Part shown: positions 28,372-36,076 of the stretch, in pieces | Numbering within the stretch: the first letter of the stretch is position 1 | Layout of the letters: each line of letters starts with the position of its first letter | NCBI GenBank assembly: GCA_965247255.1 | Contig: CBDFGS010000010.1 | Span: 465,114 to 529,113, forward strand | Length of the DNA stretch: 64,000 bases | DNA from: CBDFGS01 sp965247255 | GTDB lineage: Bacteria > Chloroflexota > Dehalococcoidia > Lucifugimonadales > CAUZJF01 | Direction: 5' to 3' | The notes under the pieces: model-generated | Told to the model about the DNA's origin: nothing | Databases searched by the model: none | Seen by the model: the letters and a program-made list of their open reading frames with translations, nothing else | Program-made: the position numbers and the translations under genes

Positions 28372-30076
28372 GCCCGAATCCACCGAAGGACACCGATGGA
28401 CGGCGTGAGGGCAGCGGAAGGGGGTGGGTGAGGGAGCTACAGGGGAGATGGCCTGGGGTCTTGGGGTAGATGGGAGGCCGGCGGGCGGTCTTCAGTGGCC
28501 GCACAGGGCCCCTAAGGCCCTATGCGGGAGTTGCGATGCGCGGGAAGGCGAGAGGATACGCAGCAGGGGACTCTCGCGACCGGGGTGGCGCGAGATTGCG
28601 GGGACGTTGGGTCAGTTGCAGGCTGGCCGTCAGGCCGGGAACGGAATGGCTTGCAGCCGGGCCAAGGCGCGAGTGAACTGGGTTTCCCAAGGCCAGCGCC
28701 GGGGGAGATGCAAAGTGAGGCGGCGCGCCGAGCGGGTGATCCGTCCCACCAGAGCGAAGACCCGCCGCCTGAGGGTCTTGGTGATCACGGTCCGCTCGCC
28801 CAGACCAATCCGCGCCGTCCAGCGGGCCAGGTTATGCGCCATCACCTGGACCGCCAGCCAGGCGCCGTTGGCGGCGAAGCGCGCCGACGGCATGTGGTTC
28901 AGCCCGACGCCGTACTTGAGGTCGCGTATGGCGTTCTCGACCTCGGCGTGGCGGCGATGATCGGCCTCCAGTTCCAGCGTCTCCCCATCGCGGTCGGTGA
29001 TGAAGGCGTGATAGCTGTATCTGGCGAAGAGGGCGAGCTGGGAACCGGGCGTCGGCTTCACCCGCCGGACAATGAGCCGCACCGGCGCGGCGTCCGGCTT
29101 GGTCTGGAACGGGGTGTAAGTCGTCTCGGCGACATCGGCGGCGCCGTCCATCCAGTAGGGAATGGGAGTCCAGTCCTCCTCTGGTATCGCCTCGATCAGA
29201 TCCCGCAGCCTGGCGCGCTGGCGGATGGTGATAGAGAAGCGGACATCCATTTCCCGGCAGGCGGCAACGACAGTGTGGGCGTAGAAGCCGCTGTCGGCCC
29301 GCACCGTGAGTTGTCCCCTGGCCCCGCCGTAGCGCACCCGCCCCACCGTCTCACGCAGGAAGTGGGCGGCGCCACGGGCGGTGTTGGCCCGGCCCTCGCG
29401 CAGCCGGGACATCAGCACCTCGCCGGTGCCGGCGGCAATGGCCAGCAGCGGGTGATAGCCGCGGGCGCCGGTATAGCCGTGGTGGCGCGCTCCCTCCTTG
29501 GCCAGTCCATAGGTCTCGCAGATGGTCGAGTCCAGGTCGATGGTCAGGGGCGAGTCGCCGGGTCCGGCCCCAGCGGCCCAGGCCCGGGCCAACAACTGGC
29601 GGCTCACGCGGTCGAGTTGACGGACATGCCCCCACCGGAAGCTGCGCAGGAAGGTCCCCAGGGTGGATGGCGCCTTGACCACGCAGCCTAGAACACCAAC
29701 CGTCCCACCAGCGCGCAGCGCATCGGCGTCGTCGATGCAGTCGCCGCCTGCCAGCGCGGAAGCGACCAGCGTCAGCATCTTGTCCCCAGTGTTCGCCCGT
29801 CCCGGCGCTCCGCCGAGGTCAAGGTGATGGTCGACGAGTTCCCGCAGGCCCAGGTGCCGGGCTAGGGTGGCCGGCAGGAGCAGGCCGGCATTGGCCACCA
29901 GGCGATGGTCGTCAAAGAGGATGCGGATACGGTCGGGTTTGTTCTGTGGCAGCATCTATTGGGTGCTCCTTGTTTCCGGGCGGGTTTCTGTTCCAAAACC
30001 ATTATCCCAGATTCAGAGGAGCACCCGCTGGCTTCTTCAAGCGCTGTCCCCAAGGACGTCCTTCGGTGGATTCGGG
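28372..30076 (-). mobile_element. IS1380-family element, copy 3 (1705 bp, inverted)
   Basis: Inserted in the IS256 transposase with a GTAA duplication on both sides (28368-28371 and 30077-30080). Same length as copy 1 and an identical encoded protein, in opposite orientation, so the 18.4-30.1 kb segment is bounded by inverted repeats. Confidence 0.92.
28630..29955 (-). CDS. IS1380-family transposase (copy 3)
   Basis: 441 residues, identical to the transposase at 18566-19891, with all three DDE residues present. The identity implies very recent transposition or gene conversion. Confidence 0.92.
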   Translation of the reverse strand: MLPQNKPDRIRILFDDHRLVANAGLLLPATLARHLGLRELVDHHLDLGGAPGRANTGDKMLTLVASALAGGDCIDDADALRAGGTVGVLGCVVKAPSTLGTFLRSFRWGHVRQLDRVSRQLLARAWAAGAGPGDSPLTIDLDSTICETYGLAKEGARHHGYTGARGYHPLLAIAAGTGEVLMSRLREGRANTARGAAHFLRETVGRVRYGGARGQLTVRADSGFYAHTVVAACREMDVRFSITIRQRARLRDLIEAIPEEDWTPIPYWMDGAADVAETTYTPFQTKPDAAPVRLIVRRVKPTPGSQLALFARYSYHAFITDRDGETLELEADHRRHAEVENAIRDLKYGVGLNHMPSARFAANGAWLAVQVMAHNLARWTARIGLGERTVITKTLRRRVFALVGRITRSARRLTLHLPRRWPWETQFTRALARLQAIPFPA

Positions 30077-30527
30077 GTAAGCCTCCGGGCTCTGCCGTAT
30101 CCGTTCCGATAGCCGGTATCGTTGTCCGAGTCGGATCTGAGCGCCGACTTCGCCCTTCCCAGAAACGCCGTCACCTCCTCCTCCAGCAACTCCTGGATCA
30201 GCCTCTGGACCTGGCTTCGCACCCAATCCTCCAACTGCTCCCACTCCGGCCTTGACTCCGACCTACTCCCAGTGCTTTCCTTCCTCATGGGCGGTCTATC
30301 TCCTCTCTTGGGCCTCGAGCCCGTGTTGTTCAGAGAGAGGGTACACCGCCTGACTGTTTACACACTTTTTGAAGATACCTCTTCGGACACCCTTCAAACG
30401 GCAAGAATTGGACGATACCCTTGATGGAGTCTTCTCGCAGATCGAGCAGAAACTGCAATCCCAGTTCATGCATCAATTCGGGCCCCACCCTCTCCAGCAG
30501 GCTGTTGTGGGGCACGCTACTGTCTAG

Positions 30528-30898
30528 CAATCCGACCTAGCTTGAGTGGGCTCAAACCGACCGCCCACGAGTACCTGAGTTTTCCGTTGCTATTGTGTCT
30601 GCCGGATGAAAGTTCTTGATTTTGTCCAGTTTGATGGGCTGTGACTTGTAGCGGCCGACCTTGGACTTGACCAACTCCTCGACCACGATCTCTGCCTACT
30701 GGTACGCCGACGGCGCGGGCCCCGGAGTTATGAATTCAGTCTCGTTAGGTCGGAAAAAGTGGGCCTAGCAAGACTGAATTGCGAACTTTCCGCTGGGAGG
30801 TCAAGCTGCAAACATAGAGTAAGACCCCCGCGCATTCACAAGCTCTAGGTAGATCCTTCCAATTGTTGTACCACTGAATAGGATTGATTCCCGCTGAA
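30528..30898. other. Non-coding stretch with a 76-bp dispersed repeat
   Basis: No gene is seen. It contains the first copy of a 76-bp repeat at 30727-30802. Confidence 0.5.
30727..30802. repeat. 76-bp dispersed repeat, copy 1
   Basis: Begins GTTATGAATTCAGTCT and ends CGCTGGGAGGTC. Internal arms TTCAGTCT and AGACTGAA are inverted. The second copy at 33842-33917 has the same length with scattered substitutions. Confidence 0.75.
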
Positions 30899-32974
30899 CT
30901 ATTGGACAGGGACGAATGTCCGAGATCCGCAGACTACCCTCGTCACCCTCCCGTCCATAGAGAAAGTGTATGTCCACACCGTAGAATCGTCTTCGCGTCT
31001 GACGACGATCCGCCTGTCGCCACTATCGGCCACACTAGGCGAGGTTAGCATTTCGGGTTGCCCAATGCGGAGAACCACTACTGCGGCTTGACCACGACTC
31101 AGGCGACATGCCAGCTCGCCTTCACCGCTGTCCCCTTCCCTAACATGACCCGCAAGTAGCGTGTAGACCGAGTTTCCCAGCGTCGGATCGGGGAGGAGTG
31201 GCTGACTGCCCAAGTCTTCTTCCGTCTCGTGGCCATCTTCGTCGATGCGCCTAAGCTGGTACGCACCGGTGTCGGTCAGAGTCAGGACAGAGCTTGTTTC
31301 ACCGACCCAAGTCTCCTCTCGCAACTTGACCTCGCGGATGGTCAGGTCAGACTTCAGGCGCAGCTTGATCGAATGTCGCTGGACACCCCCTACATCGAAG
31401 ATGCTGCCCTGCTCATAAACGCGGCTCTCTTTGATAAGCCATTCGCCGCTGGGCAGAATTCGTTGGCTGAAGACTAGCCTTCCAACCTCATCGTCTCCTT
31501 GACGCTCGCTCCAAGTGTCTTCATAGATTGTGCTGGCCGAACCAGTGGGTCCGCTCAACACAGGTCCTGAAAGGTCGACAAGCTGATCTAGCCCGGCTTG
31601 CTGCTGTAGCAGCCGATCCAGATCAGATCTGGTCAGATGGAACCCATTGATGAAGATGGCTTCCAGGTTCTTGAGCGACTCTATTTTCGTAAGGGGATTG
31701 CCTTGGATCAATATCAGATCGGCTCGTTTTCCCAATGCTACCGTGCCCCACTCCCCTGACTGGCCAAGGAATCGCGCGGCTTCGTTGGTGGCACACCTCA
31801 GAGCCTCGTACGGAGTCAACCCCGCTTCCACAAGATTCGACAGCTCGTCGTGGATTGAGAAGCCCTGTACGACGAGGCGCACGGACGTGTCAGTCCCGAC
31901 GAGCAACGGAGCTCCCTCTTGATGCAAGATGTCGACGATGCGCATGAGAACCTCGTTACGGCGCTTCATCGCGTCGCGCCACCGCTGGTAGGACGCCAAC
32001 CCATCGGGAAAGCGTGAGCTCGGATCAAGTAGAGCCCACATGCCCAACGCTGCTTGCGGGACATGCCTGACGATAGGCCGCAAGCGAGGGTGGTCAAGGC
32101 CTTCGTCCTGGGGCTCGTAAATGCTCTTCAGGGCGACCAGCGTCGGACAATTCCAGATATCTCGAACGGCCATGTGGTGGGCCAGACGCCGAATGGCATC
32201 CTCATCGATCCCATTCGCCACAGATTCAAGCACCTCCAAGGCAAGATGGCTCAGTTCAGGAAGGTCGATTCCCTTCCTCATGTGACCTTTCCAGATCCCC
32301 GTGAGATGTTCGAAGGAGGACATGCCTGCCTCAATCGCCTGCTCGAACGTCGCAACGTCAGGGCAATGACCTGTGACGCGTAGCCCAGCAAGCGAAGCCT
32401 CATCACAGATGGCATGCAACGTCTCCAAGCTCAAGGAGTTGAGAACCTTGATCTGCTGGTAACCCCGCGCCGCGAGTTGACCAGTTAGGCACTTGGCGGC
32501 GCCTGATCCGTCCGCCGCCAGCCAGGTAGGAAGCGGTGGCGGCATTCGATCGATTATCGGGCTTGTCGTGACGATGCGGGGACCAGGAAGCTCACCGCCC
32601 TTAATCTGTCGTTGAAGTTCCAGATGGAAAGGGGCGCCAGCCATGTTTCTCACCAGAGTAACCCCATTCGCCAAGAACAGGGCAGGGTCGCCGGGTGTCC
32701 AGAAATGGACATGCATGTCAGCCAAGCCAGGCAGCAGGTACCTGTTGGACCCATCTACCGTAGACATGCCAGCGGTATCCATAGTTGCGGAAGGTCCAAG
32801 CGCGGTGATCGATCCGTCATCGATGACGACCGTATGGTCGCGCAGTACGCGCCTCTCATCCATAGGCACAACGGCAGCATTGGTGATCGCCACTGGAACT
32901 GACAGGCGGCCGGGGAACGTGAGGTGTGGACCTGGCACAGATTCTCCTTTAAGTCCCTGGGTTTCCTTACCCAT
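30899..32974 (-). CDS. Amidohydrolase family protein with unusual C-terminal extension
   Basis: Start ATG 32974 lies just after AGGAG; an upstream TTG at 33010 is possible but lacks a site. The first 450 or so residues form an imidazolonepropionase/prolidase-like amidohydrolase: ADMHVHF (two metal His), QQIKVLNS (bridging Lys), VTGHCPD and SFEHLTG (His ligands), and LLVGTDTSV (Asp), ending with GKRADLILIQGNP. The last 230 or so residues are a separate beta-rich domain (YEDTWSERQGDDEVGRLVFS onward) that I do not recognise. No signal peptide is seen. The substrate is unknown, probably a cyclic amide or dipeptide. Confidence 0.85.
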   Translation of the reverse strand: MGKETQGLKGESVPGPHLTFPGRLSVPVAITNAAVVPMDERRVLRDHTVVIDDGSITALGPSATMDTAGMSTVDGSNRYLLPGLADMHVHFWTPGDPALFLANGVTLVRNMAGAPFHLELQRQIKGGELPGPRIVTTSPIIDRMPPPLPTWLAADGSGAAKCLTGQLAARGYQQIKVLNSLSLETLHAICDEASLAGLRVTGHCPDVATFEQAIEAGMSSFEHLTGIWKGHMRKGIDLPELSHLALEVLESVANGIDEDAIRRLAHHMAVRDIWNCPTLVALKSIYEPQDEGLDHPRLRPIVRHVPQAALGMWALLDPSSRFPDGLASYQRWRDAMKRRNEVLMRIVDILHQEGAPLLVGTDTSVRLVVQGFSIHDELSNLVEAGLTPYEALRCATNEAARFLGQSGEWGTVALGKRADLILIQGNPLTKIESLKNLEAIFINGFHLTRSDLDRLLQQQAGLDQLVDLSGPVLSGPTGSASTIYEDTWSERQGDDEVGRLVFSQRILPSGEWLIKESRVYEQGSIFDVGGVQRHSIKLRLKSDLTIREVKLREETWVGETSSVLTLTDTGAYQLRRIDEDGHETEEDLGSQPLLPDPTLGNSVYTLLAGHVREGDSGEGELACRLSRGQAAVVVLRIGQPEMLTSPSVADSGDRRIVVRREDDSTVWTYTFSMDGRVTRVVCGSRTFVPVQ

Positions 32975-33006
32975 CATGCTCCTGCTCGCCTCGGAAGCCA
33001 AGCTTC

Positions 33007-33315
33007 TCAAAAGCAGTGCTGGTCGCCGGCGGAGTGATCGAGGTCGGCAGTCATGACGAGATTATAGATTCGGCTGGATCGCCTGCCAAGCAGGGCACGC
33101 GTTTGAATCAAGAGGCGGGTTGGGGAGAGATTAGAAGCCCCTGCCGTCAGGGCCAGCGCAAGGACAACGCTCCAGAAGGTCACATATCTCGTCGTGCGTG
33201 TACTGGTAATTTTCCTTCTCTCCTGGTCTCCACCAGCTCCATAGCCTACTCCATTCTGCCCTGTCGAAAGGCCAGAAGAGTCGCTCCCTTGTATGGTTAG
33301 GGCAGTGAGCATCAT
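33007..33315 (-). CDS. Small membrane-anchor ORF, doubtful
   Basis: A frame containing RKITSTRTTRYVTFWSVVLA followed by LALTAGASNLSP, which looks like a signal or anchor sequence. A clear relative of this segment occurs at 35837-35964 (TRTCTTRYVTLVSVILGLAL), which supports it as a protein-coding segment, but the remainder has no recognisable domain. It is probably the start of a degraded secreted-protein gene. Confidence 0.3.
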   Translation of the reverse strand: MMLTALTIQGSDSSGLSTGQNGVGYGAGGDQERRKITSTRTTRYVTFWSVVLALALTAGASNLSPTRLLIQTRALLGRRSSRIYNLVMTADLDHSAGDQHCF

Positions 33316-33446
33316 ATTCTGAATGGGGGTGATCGTCCATCCCCTTACCTGTCTACGATCTCCTAAGCCGCCATACTCGTCTTGCCCTCCACTCCCTACG
33401 CCTGTCCCTTATGGATGGTCGCTCCGAGTACGGCTTCACCGGAGAC

Positions 33447-33737
33447 TCAGAACAGCCTCAGAGTCTGCGTCTGGGGCTGCTCATGGGCTGCCCCTTCCTC
33501 CGCTGTTGAATCCTGCGCCGCTCCCTGTTCACGGCGTGGCCGACGCCAGGTCGAGGGAGCGCGGCGCTCGTAAGCGGGATGTTTGGGTGCCTCTTCCCAC
33601 CTGGCTCTCGCCCTTTCCAGTACGCCGGGAACCTCGTGGGCCAGTTCGGATACGTCTCGGTCGTCGAACGACTCGATGTACGGGTCCGACGACGGCTGTT
33701 GCACCTCTAAGGTGACCCGGACGTCCTTGACGGACAC
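33447..33737 (-). CDS. Hypothetical charged protein, possibly 5'-truncated
   Basis: GTG 33737 gives 96 residues (MSVKDVRVTLEVQQ, then DPYIESFDDRDVSELAHEVPGVLERARARW). The frame is open further upstream (LKAAGDETAAPNDLKVVVSV) to a stop at about 33830, right beside the 76-bp repeat at 33842, so the true start may have been lost. The sequence pattern resembles small partner proteins of plasmid or conjugative replication-relaxation genes, one of which lies just upstream. Function unknown. Confidence 0.45.
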   Translation of the reverse strand: MSVKDVRVTLEVQQPSSDPYIESFDDRDVSELAHEVPGVLERARARWEEAPKHPAYERRAPSTWRRPRREQGAAQDSTAEEGAAHEQPQTQTLRLF

Positions 33738-33841
33738 GACGACCTTCAGGTCATTGGGCGCAGCGGTCTCGTCTCCCGCGGCCTTTAGGCCAGGCTCGAC
33801 CGGCTCCAGCCACGAGAGTAGTGCTGATCAGAGGTCGGGAA

Positions 33842-33917
33842 GTTATGATTTCAGTCTTATGGGGTCGGAAAATGTGGGCCTAGTAAGACTGAATTGCGAA
33901 CTTTTCGCTGGGAGGTC
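33842..33917. repeat. 76-bp dispersed repeat, copy 2
   Basis: Starts GTTATGATTTCAGTCT and ends CGCTGGGAGGTC. It is the partner of 30727-30802, with the same internal TTCAGTCT/AGACTGAA inversion. Confidence 0.75.
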
Positions 33918-33983
33918 CTAATATGAGGTCCTAATATAAGGAAGGGATCAGGCCTCCGCTGCTAGGCCTCAAGAGTCTCCGAC

Positions 33984-34616
33984 TCACCGGGTTGGCGGCT
34001 CGTCGATTCTTTCCAGGGCGTCCCACGACTCCAAGGCGACGAAGCAGTCACGGAGGTTCCGTTCCTCGCAGAACCTCGCCGTCAGCCTCTGCTCCCAGAC
34101 GCTGGACGTCAGGATCAGAACGGCGTCAGGGCGGCGCGTGTAGTCGTACTCGGCGATGGCCCTCAGCCGGTCGTATAGTGACCGGCGCCCCAGGGCCAGA
34201 CCTTGGCGCACCACGCCGAAACTGCGGCCGTCGTGGAGGGTGATGGTGGCGTCGAAGCGGCCCCGGCGGTGGAACTCCACGTGGGAACGGAGCCCGTCAA
34301 TGCCGGGGGAGAGTGAAGAGGCGAGACGGTAGATGACAGCCACCGCGTCCATCCGGCGGATGAGCAGCGTGAGCCACTCGCTGGAAACCGGATAGGCGCG
34401 CACGAAATCCGAGGGCGTTGCGAAGCCGAGGACTCCTGCGGCCTGGCCGATGCCACTGGCCGTCAGGTAGTATCTCTGGCTCGAAGGCAGTTGGGCGGTG
34501 CCGTGGCTCACCCTCCCGACGATGCTGTCCGTAAGCAGGCCGGTCAGTGCGCGGTGAACCGTCGCGTGGGCCTCGCCAAGAACGCCCGCCAGTTCTGCCG
34601 TGTCGATGAACGGCAT
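33984..34616 (-). pseudogene. Replication-relaxation-like winged-helix protein, 5'-truncated
   Basis: The frame begins MPFIDTAELAGVLGEAHATVHRALTGLL, a winged-helix that normally lies 30 or more residues into this family. It continues with QRYYLTASGI and a nuclease-like C-terminal half (RFDATITLHDGRSFGVVRQG). Family members are found on actinobacterial and Chloroflexota plasmids and conjugative elements. The upstream sequence is the 3' end of a leucine-rich-repeat gene joined out of frame, so the N-terminus is lost. Confidence 0.6.
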
Positions 34617-35768
34617 CCAGTGGGGCTGGGCACTGGCGTGGAAGGCGTCCGTGCAGGGGAGGCCGGCGTCTCCGTTGGGGTGGACGCGGTCCGGTCGGGG
34701 CCGGTTCCGCAGAAGGGCAGGTCGCCAAGGTAGGAGGCGTCAAAGTTCAACTGGTCTTCCAGGCTGCTTGGCACGCACCCGCTCAAGTTGTTGCCGCCAA
34801 GGCGCAGCGATTCAAGGTTGGAGAGGCTGCCCAGCTCCGCCGGTATCTCCCCGCTCAAGGAGTTGCCGCCAAGGCTCAGCAGTTGCAGGTTGGAGAGGCT
34901 GCCCAGCTCCGCCGGTATCTCCCCGCTCAAGGCGTTCTCGCCAAGGCTCAGCGATTCAAGGTTGGAGAGGCTGCCCAACTCCGCCGGTATCTCCCCGCTC
35001 AAGGCGTTGTCGCTAAGGCCCAGCGCTCTCAGGTTGGAGAGGCTGCCCAACTCCGCCGGTATCTCCCCGCTCAACTCGTTCCTGTGGAGGACCAGCAGTT
35101 GCAGGTTGGAGAGGCTGCCCAGCTCCGCCGGTATCTCCCCGCTCAACTCGTTGCTGTGGAGATCCAGCACTACCAGGTTGGAAAGGCTGCCCAGCTCCTC
35201 CGGTATCTCCCCGCTCAAGCCGTTGTCGTCGAGCCGCAGTGATTGGAGGTTGGAGAGGCTGCCCAACTCCGCCGGTATCTCCCCGCTCAAGAGGTCGTCG
35301 TAGAAGGCCAACGCTATAACGCGCCCGTCGTCGTTGGTGGTGACGCCGTACCATTCGCCGAGGGGCGCGTCGCTCAGCCAGTTGCCGTTGTTCCTCCAGT
35401 TCTCACCGTACGTTGCGTTGTAGAAGGCAACCAGCGCCTCCCGGTCCGTTTCGGCGGAGCCGGAGACCGCGGGCGGCGCTGTCGCAGCCGCAGTTCCAGG
35501 CGCATCGGTGGCAGTGGGGCTGGGCACTGGCGTGGAAGCCGTCCGTGCAGAGGAGGCCGGCGTCTCCGTTGGGGTGGACGCGGTCCGGTCGGGGCCTATC
35601 ACGCCGTGCTCCCGCAGGAACTGAGCTAGTGGTCCAACATCCTAGTATTGAAGGGTTCTGAGGTTACGGCTTGGTAGGGGCGGGTTTGAAACCCGCCCTG
35701 TCGTCGTAGCACGCCAATCTCGGCTACCCCTCATTTCAAAGATTTCGGTCTACTAGCCGGTCTATCAA
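34544..35768 (-). pseudogene. Leucine-rich-repeat protein, MITE-interrupted and 3'-rearranged
   Basis: With the MITE removed, a frame runs from TTG 35768 (after AAGGAG) to 34544. A Thr/Pro/Ser linker (PDRTASTPTETPAS) leads into ALVAFYNATYGENWRNNGNW, a typical LRR N-cap. About eight 24-residue repeats (LSGEIPAELGSLSNLQSLRL type) follow, then the cap LSGCVPSSLEDQL. A second copy of the linker follows, after which the frame runs into the replication-relaxation gene in the wrong frame near 34625, so the last 23 residues are junk. Such LRR proteins are usually secreted or surface-bound and common in marine Chloroflexota. Confidence 0.7.
35626..35756 (+). mobile_element. 131-bp MITE, copy 2
   Basis: Identical to copy 1 except one base near the right end (CCCTCATT instead of CCATCATT). 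Flanked by CTAG. Removing 127 bp restores an open frame through codons 4-6 of the LRR gene (IDRLAQFLREHG). Confidence 0.88.
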
Positions 35769-35836
35769 AAGAGCATCTCCTTATCCGGATGCGGCCTGGC
35801 AGCGACACCATCGCGAATTGTGGCACGCGCAGGGAG

Positions 35837-35964
35837 TCACAGTCGGCCGTTCGGACGGCTCATCAGAGCCGCAGGCCGCGAGGCCGCCGTAAGGGCCAGC
35901 CCAAGGATAACGCTCACCAGGGTCACGTATCTTGTCGTGCATGTACGGGTAATTCTCTTTCTCT
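35837..35964 (-). pseudogene. Fragment of a secreted-protein start, cut by IS21
   Basis: Reads RKRITRTCTTRYVTLVSVIL and then LGLALTAASRPAAL to a TGA. It is related to the segment at 33.1-33.2 kb and truncated at its 5' side exactly where the IS21 end begins (35965). Only the membrane or signal segment is preserved. Confidence 0.35.
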
Positions 35965-36076
35965 TGTGAAGGGCGGAGAGATAATGTACCACCTGGGCGG
36001 TCGAGCGCTGAGGTGTGGCGTTTGAAAACTGTACCGCCTGTCGCCTTCAATCAGGAACGACAGAACCTGACTGAAG

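Larger units (their letters stand above)
27335..30288 (-). pseudogene. IS256-family (mutator) transposase, doubly inactivated
   Basis: The pieces are 30288-30077 and 28371-27335. Removing IS1380 plus one GTAA gives a single 414-codon frame (GRARRLTLSSGTIQL across the junction) with mutator-type motifs: YMWMDGVYVKAG (first Asp), CPRLVVGDGHLGIWGA (second Asp) and TNPVESPFAALRLRTD (Glu). One in-frame TAA at 27500-27502 follows DAAKR, where relatives have an aromatic codon. The remaining 54 codons downstream are still well preserved (VIWKMLMVAEQRFRRLKAPEL). Confidence 0.85.
27321..30365 (-). mobile_element. IS256-family element disrupted by IS1380
   Basis: The ends GTGTGTAAAC at 27321 and GTTTACACAC ending at 30365 are inverted, and the similarity extends inward through TCAGGCGGTG. 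The interior holds one mutator-type transposase gene and the inserted IS1380 copy 3. No 8-9-bp target duplication is visible. Removing IS1380 leaves about 1.3 kb, a normal IS256 size. Confidence 0.75.
26942..30527 (+). pseudogene. DUF4238 protein gene split by IS256
   Basis: The pieces are 26942-27320 and about 30366-30527. The N-terminal part has the DUF4238 hallmark QHFVPRLYLEPF and the early DUF4238 pattern through LSRFIAALSIRT. The 3' piece reads RTPFKRQELDDTLDGVFSQI to a TAG and continues the same helical pattern. The exact frame across the insertion is unresolved because no target duplication is evident. Family function is unknown; some members are linked to mobile or defence DNA. Confidence 0.6.

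Noticed and set aside
34790..35300. Regular repeats about 72 bp apart, superficially like a CRISPR array or tandem repeat locus
   Set aside because: They are codon-level repeats of a 24-residue leucine-rich-repeat protein on the minus strand; there are no conserved non-coding spacers.
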